The position numbers and the translations under genes are program-made. A DNA stretch of 64,000 nucleotides from NCBI RefSeq assembly GCF_016097555.1, contig NC_054712.1, forward strand, positions 46,851,571-46,915,570, in the 5' to 3' direction. This stretch comes from Gigantopelta aegis. Its lineage: Eukaryota; Mollusca; Gastropoda; Neomphalida; Peltospiridae. The notes beneath the pieces are model-generated. The model did not search any database. It was not told the origin of the DNA and worked only from the letters and a program-made list of their open reading frames with translations. Below, in pieces: positions 46,361-57,600 of this stretch; position 1 is the first letter of the stretch, and every line of letters begins with the position of its first letter.

Positions 46361-46547
46361 CAGTGTTCGAGATTAAAAAATTTGGCCAGTATCCCAGTTG
46401 GATACTAACATTTTAAAATCTGGTATCCCACCTGAGAATTTAGTATTATATGGCATCACGGTGGGATACTGGGTTCTTGAAAACTGGTATCCAAAATTAA
46501 ATTCTGGTATCCCCGGGATATTGGGATACTGTTAATCTCGAACACTG
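46361..46547. mobile_element. MITE with CAGTGTTCGAGATTAA ends and 5-bp TSD
   Basis: The 16-bp terminal inverted repeats are perfect. The duplication TTATA is perfect (46356-46360 and 46548-46552). GGTATCCCA-type motifs repeat inside in both orientations. It lies about 300 bases upstream of the FASTKD start. Confidence 0.8.
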
Positions 46548-46854
46548 TTATACCTGGGTTACGGTTATGGTATATTATAAGATGTAAACACACTCGTACT
46601 TGGTGACCATTTCATTTTGGTTGTCAAAAATTTAGTCTTTTATATAGAGTATTCTGTAGCCCTGATCCAACATGTAAACTAAACAGGGTTAGACTAGAGG
46701 CTACTCAAGCTACCATGGAATAAACTATTTTGTTTTATTTTTCAGATGCATGATTTTATTCAGAATATATTTACAATTCTACAAAGATGAAGGAGGACAA
46801 AATTGAAAAGCTTGAGTGTGTTTCCATGAAAATATTTTATTACAGTTAAATAGT

Positions 46855-48587
46855 ATGTACGTTAAAATGAAAACAATGATATGCCAAGCTCATCTGAGAT
46901 ATTTCCAGGGAAGGGTTCACCGCTTGTTCTCGACATTCCGGCTCAAACATGTAGCCTGCAGTTCAAATCAACACAAATCAAGTCGACAATATGCACACAG
47001 TTATTGCCTTAATGAGGTGCCTGGCTCGATAAGTAAATGTGGTCCATTTAATATTGCATCATCCGTGAATTTTAAAACATGTGTAGGTTTTGGAAAGTCA
47101 TTTTCATCTGTTGAAAATGAAAACAAAATATCTTTCATTTGCGATGAAAACCTCTCCTTTGTCAAAACCTTGGATCATTATTTGCAAGAACAAGAAAATG
47201 GCCGGTTTGGTATCGGTGACGTTAAAGATTTTGCTATGACTCTAGAAGCTGCGGCGTATACAGAGTTGTCACATTTTCCATGGTTACATGTTGACAATGT
47301 CGCTATTGCTTTTATGCAGCTTGTTATGAACAGAATGATTGAAGATATTTTCTCCACGCTCCGAAACCATTCCGGGTTTAAACACTTCTACAGCTATATA
47401 GAACAAAATCTGGAAGAAATCCCTCCACAGGATTATCCTCAGTTACTTTTATCGCTTATCTACATGGGAACAGATCATACCGATAATTTGGTGCATTTAC
47501 TCTTTTGTCACATTTATGACACCTGTCACGAAATGGACATGCATAATGTAATGACCACAACTCAGATATTGCGTACATTCAGAACACGAAGTATACCTCT
47601 CGTACAAAAATTAACATCAAGATTCTTTACTATATTAGACGAACATAAATGTGAAACGAATACCTCGAGTGAGTTTATGCAGGATTGTTTGATCAGTCAT
47701 ATCTTCCTGAATTTCTACACCAGCAAAACGAGCTCGGAAAATGTTGCCAAAACATTCATAGACATTTTCAACAACAGTGCTCTCCAGTCGGACCCAGATG
47801 TCATAGCAAAGTTTATTCGATACAAACACCGTCTGATGTGGTGCGTTCCGTCTAAAGTCCTTGACTCTATCAGTCCGGACATCTTACATCACATCAACAA
47901 AACCGCGGAGAACGTTCCGCAAAAAAACATTGGTCTGTACTGTCAGTACCTCCGACAGATGAACATGTACAAAGGTGAGCTCGCATCCGTGTTTCAGACG
48001 CGGTGTCTGCACCTGCTCCACAGCGAGGACCTGCTGGTGCGGGATGTTGTGGCCCTGGTTCCTGCGTTCGACAAGTTCTGTCCCAGCGACACGAAACAGC
48101 AGCTGATGACGATTCTCGCGAGACACATCAGTGATGCGGATGTCCTCATCCTGTCGAGTCTGGCCGACTTCATGATGAAGTCGAACATCTACAACCAGGA
48201 GCTGATGCGACAGCTGCAGACGAAGACGCTCGAGGTGTTCGACAATATGTCCGACTTCATTTCGCGCTTCTCAAAGATTGTGCACCTGCTGTCGACACGG
48301 ATCAATGACAACGAGGAGTTCCACAGCGAATTCTTCGAGCGGCTGCTCAAGCTGGTGGAGGTGCAGCAGGGTGTCCGAATCTATGTGGTGAGCCTCGTCG
48401 CGCAGTACATCTTGCCCAACGTGAAGCTGGCAGTGCCGCAGAGTCTGATGGACCGGCTAGCCGTCGTCATCCCGCAGTGCGACCTCCCCGCCATCAAGAA
48501 CATCCTCAATGGACTCAACCACATGAAGCGGCCGTGGGACAGGCAGCTACATCATCAGGTTTCAACACCTTCACTATTAAGTGTGTG

Positions 48588-48620
<33 letters not shown>

Positions 48621-51600
48621 GCCTGTATATCAGTCTCTCTGTATGTCTTTTTTGGGCAAGTCGTAGCCCAGTGGTAAAGCGCTCGCTTGATGTGAGTTCG
48701 TTTGGGATCGATCCCCGTCGGTGGGCCCATTGGGCTGTTTCTCGTTCCAGCCAGTGCACCACGACTGGTTTATCAAAGGCTGTGGTATGTACTACCCTGT
48801 CCGTGGGATGGTACATATCAAAGATCCCTTGCTGCGAAAAGAGTAGCCCATAAAGTGACGACAGCGGGTTTCCTCTCTCAATATCTGTTGTCTTTAACCA
48901 TATGTCTGACGCCATATAACCGTTAATAAAATGTGTTGAGTGTTGAGTGCGTCACTAAATAAAACATTTCCTTCCTTCCTTCCTGTCTGTCGGACAGTCC
49001 ATCTGTTTGTATATCAATCTCTCTGTATGTCTTTCTTACATGCCTGATTGTTAGTTTTTTATATGTGTAGCCTTCTGTCTTTCCTTGTATACATTTGTCT
49101 AGTCTGTTTATTATGTTTTACCATCTGTTTAAACATCAATTTGCCTTGCTTCTTTATCTTCACGTTTGTCTGTAGTCGGTCAGTCTGGTTTTTGTATGTC
49201 TATGTTTCCTTCTGTCTGTCTCTCCATACACACATTTGTTTGGTCTATCTGGTTTTTGTATGTGTACCTGTCTGTCTGTCTGTCTGTCTTTCTGTACACA
49301 CATTTGTCTAGTCTGTATGACTTTCCATATGTCTGTCCATCCATCTGTTTATACATCAGTCTGCCTTGTTCCTCCATCTACACATATCTGTCAGTCCATC
49401 CAGCCATCTGTCTGTGTATGCATAATTTAGTCAATGATCAGTTATTCCCAGTACTTGTAACTTTATACATCAGTCTGCCTTGTTCCTCCATCTACACATA
49501 TCTGTCAGTCCATCCAGCCATCTGTCTGTGTATGCATAATTTAGTCAATGATCAGTTATTCCCAGTACTTGTAACTTTATACATCAGTCTGCCTTGTTCC
49601 TCCATCTACACATATCTGTCAGTCCATCCAGCCATCTGTCTGTGTATGCATAATTTAGTCAATGATCAGTTATTCCCAGTACTTGTAACTTTATACATCA
49701 GTCTGCCTTGTTCCTCCATCTACACATATCTGTCAGTCCATCCAGCCATCTGTCTGTGTATGCATAATTTAGTCAATGATCAGTTATTCCCAGTACTTGT
49801 AACTTTATACATCAGTCTGCCTTGTTCCTCCATCTACACATATCTGTCAGTCCATCCAGCCATCTGTCTGTGTATGCATAATTTAGTCAATGATCAGTTA
49901 TTCCCAGTACTTGTAACTTTATACATCAGTCTGCCTTGTTCCTCCATCTACACATATCTGTCAGTCCATCCAGCCATCTGTCTGTGTATGCATAATTTAG
50001 TCAATGATCAGTTATTCCCAGTACTTGTAACTTTATACATCAGTCTGCCTTGTTCCTCCATCTACACATATCTGTCAGTCCATCCAGCCATCTGTCTGTG
50101 TATGCATAATTTAGTCAATGATCAGTTATTCCCAGTACTTGTAACTTTATACATCAGTCTGCCTTGTTCCTCCATCTACACATATCTGTCAGTCCATCCA
50201 GCCATCTGTCTGTGTATGCATAATTTAGTCAATGATCAGTTATTCCCAGTACTTGTAACTTTATACATCAGTCTGCCTTGTTCCTCCATCTACACATATC
50301 TGTCAGTCCATCCAGCCATCTGTCTGTGTATGCATAATTTAGTCAATGATCAGTTATTCCCAGTACTTGTAACTTTATACATCAGTCTGCCTTGTTCCTC
50401 CATCTACACATATCTGTCAGTCCATCCAGCCATCTGTCTGTGTATGCATAATTTAGTCAATGATCAGTTATTCCCAGTACTTGTAACTTTATACATCAGT
50501 CTGCCTTGTTCCTCCATCTACACATATCTGTCAGTCCATCCAGCCATCTGTCTGTGTATGCATAATTTAGTCAATGATCAGTTATTCCCAGTACTTGTAA
50601 CTTTATCTTTGTTTAGGGCATGATGTAGCCCAGTGGTAAAATGCTCGCTTGATGCACGGTCATTCTGGGATCGATCCCTGTTGGTGGGCCTATTGGGCTA
50701 TTTCTCGCTCTAGCCAGTGCACCACAACTGGTATATCAAAGGTTGTAGTATGCACTATCCTGTCTGTGTGATGGTGCTTATAAAAGATCCCTTGCTACTA
50801 ATGGAAAAAATGTAGCGGGTTTCATCTTTATGACTGTCAAATTTTACCATATATCTGACATCCAATAGCCGATGATTAATAACTCAATGTGCTCTAGTGG
50901 TGCCGTTAAACAAAACAAACTTTCTTTATCTTTGTTTTTCAGATTTTGGAATTGCGAACGGCGCTACAGAGGAACATGTTACAGCAGATCGAGACGGTGA
51001 TGAGCCTGGAGCGTCTGATCCACCAGATCAACATCTTCTACTTGAAGAACATGCGCAAGGACCTCCAGCTGCTGGAGCGCATGATGCAGGAGATGCCCAG
51101 ACTCACAGAATCCCTCACACCTGTCGAGTTCAGTGAGGTTGTACAGGTACACGAAACACGGCTTGTGCATTCTCTTTTTACTGCTTAATGCGCGGTCGGT
51201 TTGGGATCGATCCCCGTCGGTGGGCCCATTGGGCTATTTTTCGCTCCAGCCAGTGCACCATGACTGGTATATCAAAGGCTGTGGTATGTGATATCCTGTC
51301 TGTGAGATGGTGCGTAGAAGAGATCCCTTGCTGCTAATCGGAAAGAGTAGCCTGTTGTGTGTCGGCAGCGGGTTTTTTCCCTCAATATCTGTGTGTCTAT
51401 TGGGCTATTTCTCATTCCAGCCAGTGCTAACAATTGGTGTAACAGGCTTTGGTATGTGCTATCCTGTCTATGTGATGATGCATATAAAAGATCGCTTGCT
51501 GCTAATCATAAAGAGTAGCACATGAAGTGGCGACAGCGGGTTTCCTCCCTCAATATCTGTGTGGTCCTTAACCCTTTGTCTGACGCCATATAACTGTAAA

Positions 51601-54600
51601 TAAAATGTGTTGAGTGCGTTGTTAAATAAAACATTTCCTTCCTTCCTTCTTTTTTTATAATTTTTTTTTTATATCCCCAGATCATTGACAATGTCAAGAG
51701 TTGAAGAGCCATGAATCACTGCCATACAATATGCTTTTAATTGCATTCAGTATATATTACTCAAATAGAAGATAATTTTCGTATTGATAAGGGAAGATTT
51801 AGCTTTTTGGAACACACTAGTGTTGGTTGGAACATCATCATCACTTATAAGGAAGGAAATGTTTTATTTAACGATGCACTCAACACATTTTATTTACGGT
51901 TATATAGCGTCAGACATATAGTTAAGGACCACACAGATATTGAGAGAGGAAACCCACTGTCGCCACTTCATAGGCTACTCTTTTTTGATTAGCAGCAAGG
52001 GATCTTTTACATACAACATTCCACAGACAGGATAGTACATACCACAGCCTTTGTTACATCAGTTGTGGAGCACTGGCTGGAATGAGAAATAGCCCAATGG
52101 GCCCACCAAGGGCGATCAATCCAAGACCGACTGTGCATCAAGTGAACTCTTTACCACTGGGCTACGTCCCGCCCCTCCTATGAGGGTCAATCCAAGACCG
52201 ACTGTGCATCAAGTGAACTCTTTACCACTGGGCTACGTCCCGCCCCTCCTATGAGGGTCAATCCAAGACCGACTGTGCATCAAGTGAACTCTTTACCACT
52301 GGGCTACGTCCCGCCCCTCCTATGAGGGTCAACCATGACCGACTGTGCATCAAGTGAACTCTTTACCACTGGGCTACGTCCCGCCCCTCCTATGAGGGTC
52401 AATCCATGACCGACTGTGCATCAAGTGAACGCTTTACCACTGGGCTACGTCCCGCCCCTCCGATGAGGGTCAATCCATGACCGACTGTGCATCAAGTGAA
52501 CGCTTTACCACTGGGCTACGTCCCGCCCCTCCGATGAGGGTCAATCCATGACCGACTGTGCATCAAGTGAATGCTTTACCACTGGGCTACGTCCCGCCCC
52601 TTCGATGAGGGTCAATCCAAGACCGACTGTGCATCAAGTGAACGCTTTACCACTGGGCTACGTCCCGCCCCTCCTATGAGGGTCAATCCATGACCGACTG
52701 TGCATCAAGTGAACGCTTTACCACTGGGCTACGTCCCGCCCCTCCGATGAGGGTCAATCCATGACCGACTGTGCATCAAGTGAACGCTTTACCACTGGGC
52801 TACGTCCCGCCCCTCCGATGAGGGTCAATCCATGACCGACTGTGCATCAAGTGAACGCTTTACCACTGGGCTACGTCCCGCCCCTTCGATGAGGGTCAAT
52901 CCAAGACCGACTGTGCATCAAGTGAACGCTTTACCACTGGGCTACGTCCCGCCCCTTCGATGAGGGTCAATCCATGACCGACTGTGCATCAAGTGAACTC
53001 TTTACCACTGGGCTACGTCCCGCCCCTCCGATGAGGGTCAATCCATGACCGACTGTGCATCAAGTGAACTCTTTACCACTGGGCTACGTCCCGCCCCTCC
53101 TATGAGGGTCAATCCATGACCGACTGTGCATCAAGTGAACTCTTTACCACTGGGCTACGTCCCGCCCCTCCTATGAGGGTCAATCCATGACCGACTGTGC
53201 ATCAAGTGAACTCTTTACCACTGGGCTACGTCCCGCCCCTCCGATGAGGGTCAATCCATGACCGACTGTGCATCAAGTGAACTCTTTACCACTGGGCTAC
53301 GTCCCAAGTGAACTCTTTACCACCCTCCTCCGATGAGGGTCAATCCATGACCGACTGTGCATCAAGTGAACTCTTTACCACTGGGCTACGTCCCGCCCCT
53401 CCGATGAGGGTCAATCCATGACCGACTGTGCATCAAGTGAACTCTTTACCACTGGGCTACGTCCCGCCCCTCCGATGAGGGTCAATCCATGACCGACTGT
53501 GCATCAAGTGAACTCTTTACCACTGGGCTACGTCCCGCCCCTCCGATGAGGGTCAATCCATGACCGACTGTGCATCAAGTGAACTCTTTACCACTGGGCT
53601 ACGTCCCGCCCCTCCGATGAGGGTCAATCCATGACCGACTGTGCATCAAGTGAACTCTTTACCACTGGGCTACGTCCCGCCCCTCCGATGAGGGTCAATC
53701 CATGACCGACTGTGCATCAAGTGAACTCTTTACCACTGGGCTACGTCCCGCCCCTCCGATGAGGGTCAATCCGTGACCGACTGACTGGGCATCAAGTGAA
53801 CTCTTTACCACTGGGCTACGTCCCACCCCTCCTATGAGGGTCAATCCACTCTTTACCAGACCGACTGTGCATCAAGTGAACTCTTTACCACTGGGCTACG
53901 TCCCGCCCCTCCGATGAGGGTCAATCCATGACCGACTGTGCATCAAGTGAACTCTTTACCACTGGGCTACGTCCCGCCCCTCCTGATGAGGGTCAATCCA
54001 TGACCGACTGTGCATCAAGTGAACTCTTTACCACTGGGCTACGTCCCGCCCCTCCTATGAGGGTCAATCCATGACCGACTGTGCATCAAGTGAACTCTTT
54101 ACCACTGGGCTACGTCCCGCCCCTCCGATGAGGGTCAATCCATGACCGACTGTGCATCAAGTGAACTCTTTACCACTGGGCTACGTCCCGCCCCTCCGAT
54201 GAGGGTCAATCCATGACCGACTGTGCATCAAGTGAACTCTTTACCACTGGGCTACGTCCCGCCCCTCCGATGAGGGTCAATCCATGACCGACTGAACTCT
54301 TTACCACTGGGCTACGTCCCGCCCCTCCGATGCATCAAGTGAACTCTTTACCACTGGGCTACGTCCCGCCCCTCCGATGAGGGTCAATCCAAGACCGACT
54401 GTGCATCAAGTGAACTCTTTACCACTGGGCTACGTCCCGCCCCTCCGATGAGGGTCAATCCATGACCGACTGTGCATCAAGTGAACTCTTTACCACTGGG
54501 CTACGTCCCGCCCCTCCTATGAGGGTCAATCCAAGACCGACTGTGCATCAAGTGAACTCTTTACCACTGGGCTACGTCCCACCCCTCCTATGAGGGTCAA

Positions 54601-57600
54601 TCCAAGACCGAATGTGCATCAAGTGAACGCTTTACCACTGGGCTACGTCCCGCCCCTCCGATGAGGGTCAATCCATGACCGACTGTGCATCAAGTGAACG
54701 CTTTACCACTGGGCTACATGAGAATGCTTTGAGTTAATAGAATGATGCACCAGGATCTGCACCTTACAAATGGATCATTTTACCCTTAATAACTATCTAT
54801 TATCTTTATTTCTTTACGTACAGATGAAAACAAACACCGGACCCAACATATTTACACCAATTCCATTATGTAAACTGGATAGACGGCAGTCTTTGCCACG
54901 AGTAAAATCAAGATCAGCTGAAGATCACTCCGGTGAAATGGTGCTAGATGAACAATCACACTAAGTGTTGAAATGATTGTATTTTCAACACTGTAATAGC
55001 TTGTAGCTGTCAGCTAGAAATGTGCTGAAGCGCGTTAAATATTCCTTTCCTTTCCCACCTCCTCTGTTTGATAACAGTGATGTGATTGTTCAGCTTTTTA
55101 TCTGATTTCAGATTGTTTTTGTGTAAAATGAGTTTAACAAAGTACTCTGGATTTGGTTTGAAATGCTAAAAAATTACCTTTATTAGTCCCCTACCGGTCC
55201 AACCACAGGGGACTAGGTTTAATCTCGGTCTGTCTGTCTGTCCATCCATCTGTCTGTCCCACTTATATTTTTTCACAATGATATTGAGCTGAAATTTTGT
55301 GTATAGCTTTATCAAATACTATAACAGATCAAGTTTGACTTTCATGATAATATATCCACTTTTGACAGAGTTATGGCCCTTGAACTTAGAAGTTATGGAA
55401 ATGTGGCTTCTTGTCTTTCAATGGGGTATCCATGGCTAGCTCTGTCATTCGTCAAATTCACCAGTTGCAAATTTTAAAAACAATTGGAGAATTTTATTTT
55501 AATTTGGCAAAATAATTTCATGTAATAATTATAGGATATTAAACAAGCTTTCTTTTCGTATCATGTTTATGTCCCGAGTGAAATAATGTTCAATTGTCAC
55601 GAGCTTTAGCAAGTGACAATGAAAATTATTTCACGAGAGACATAAACATGATACAAAATGGTAGCGAGTTTAATATCCTATTTATTACCCATAATGGATC
55701 TTAATTTATATCACTCATCTCGTTTCACCGACGTTCCTGTAAGGTTGTAATACACCAATCGATGACGTCATCATGTGACGTCAAAAGTGTTATGTCCCAC
55801 TTGGCATTCTTGTGGGACATATCACTTTGATACGTACCAAGATATTTGTAACCGTATTGGTAATAATTTATAGTTTATTACAAAATAACTGGGTTTAACA
55901 GATGATTTGGTGAAATTATCTGCTGACCCAGAGGTAGCCCTGGGTATCACATCGTTATGGTAAAGTCTGGGACATCCCTAATTCTCAAGCAATCAACAAG
56001 AAGACCTTTGGCAGGTGTGGTAATTCATAACATGATGATGCATGACTTGTGGTGTTTCTTTTCAGCTGCTGAACACACTGATCTACCCCGCGCCCCAGGT
56101 TTACGAACATCTCACAGATTACATCATGGACCACAAAGACGATATCAGCTTTCAAGACTTGGCTAACTTCGTCTCCGTGATCTCGCAGGCGCGATACACA
56201 CCGAGCCGAATGGACGAGCTGAGTCAGTGCTGTCACGACAAACTGGTGATGTCATTTGACGACCCCGACAGCAATATCGTGGCTCAGATGCAATACATCT
56301 ACCACCTGTGTTGTCTACAGATCGGCTCCGACAGTCTCCTCACTCACGTCTTTACTGTAGACTACCTTGAGAAGGTTGATAAATTGTTTGAAGGTTTGTC
56401 GAAATTCATTGTGTGGTGTTTCATCCATTTTTATGTGACTCAGGGACTCATGTCAAGTAGTTAAACCCCTCTCCACACTCCTACCATTGTTTGAATATGC
56501 TGCTAGTTCAAATAGTACCAAGCATGGATCTGCGTTTTTTATAATAAAAGTTGGGCATAAATTCTGTCAAATTTGTTATAATATTTAAAACATGAAAAAT
56601 CTTTCATTTTGTCGAAGGCATAACAGCCAAAGTCCCCAAAGGGGTAAGTTCTTGATAGGTTGGGTTTCAAAGTATGTGAAATTGCTCTTGGCATTCTGTG
56701 CACATACTTTAATGCAGATTCCAAATGGGGGATGTATTTTGTGGAAGAAATGGACATTCAGTATCAAACATAATTGTAAAAGAACTCTTTTTTTTAAGTA
56801 AACCTAATAGGATGTCCCATTGGACGTACCTAGGGTATGTCTTTGCACAATTCTGAATAACGAAAAAAAAATGTAATACATTTACCAGGGGTGGGAATTC
56901 TCCTCGGATCAGCGGTTTTCCTCTCATGGAACATTGCGTTTCCTCGCATTTTAATCATCCTTGCCCCCAGACCTCTCTAGATTTCCTCTTTTTTTACAGT
57001 TCACCAATTCCCACCCCTGATTTACGGAGTAACCTAAATACGAAAGTAGAGTGTATTTGAATTTTATTTTCATTATTTTTCGATTATCCTGAACAGGTAA
57101 GTAATTTTAATTGGTCATCCATCCTTTCTCTCCTCATTTCTTCACTCTCTCTTCTCCTCAATGCTATTTTAGATGTTTACATCATTTTTAACTCCTGATA
57201 AACCAGAAGTTCAGATTCTATATTTCTGTCTTCTCCTGCCATTCTCAAAGTTTACTTTTTTAACTCCAGCTAAACCAGAAGTTCGGAGTTATCTCGAAGA
57301 TCTGTTTTTCCGTCTGAACCGCTGTGCTGTTCTCGAGTACCCGCATCTTGACATCCCATGGTTCCACGAGGACTACTGCTCCACGATGAAACCTGAACGT
57401 AAGTTACATCATCGGTAAAATCAGTGAACACCATAGGCTTACATGCTCCCATTTTTATAGGGGGGCAGGCTGGTTTTGGACTGAATTTGAATAACAAAGT
57501 TTATTTATATAAGCATACTCCCAAACAACTATATAGGCTTACCAACAAATCACTACGCATTTTTACATGTATTACAACTAATTTTACAGGTAGAATAATG

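Noticed and set aside
49166-50623. A 485-codon open frame
   Set aside because: It is the 114-bp array read through; 114 is divisible by three and has no stop in one frame. Composition is not protein-like and it is not joined to the FASTKD exons.
52110-54716. Cluster of tRNA genes
   Set aside because: The repeated tRNA-like sequence is the SINE head only; no cloverleaf with acceptor stem or anticodon arm could be drawn.
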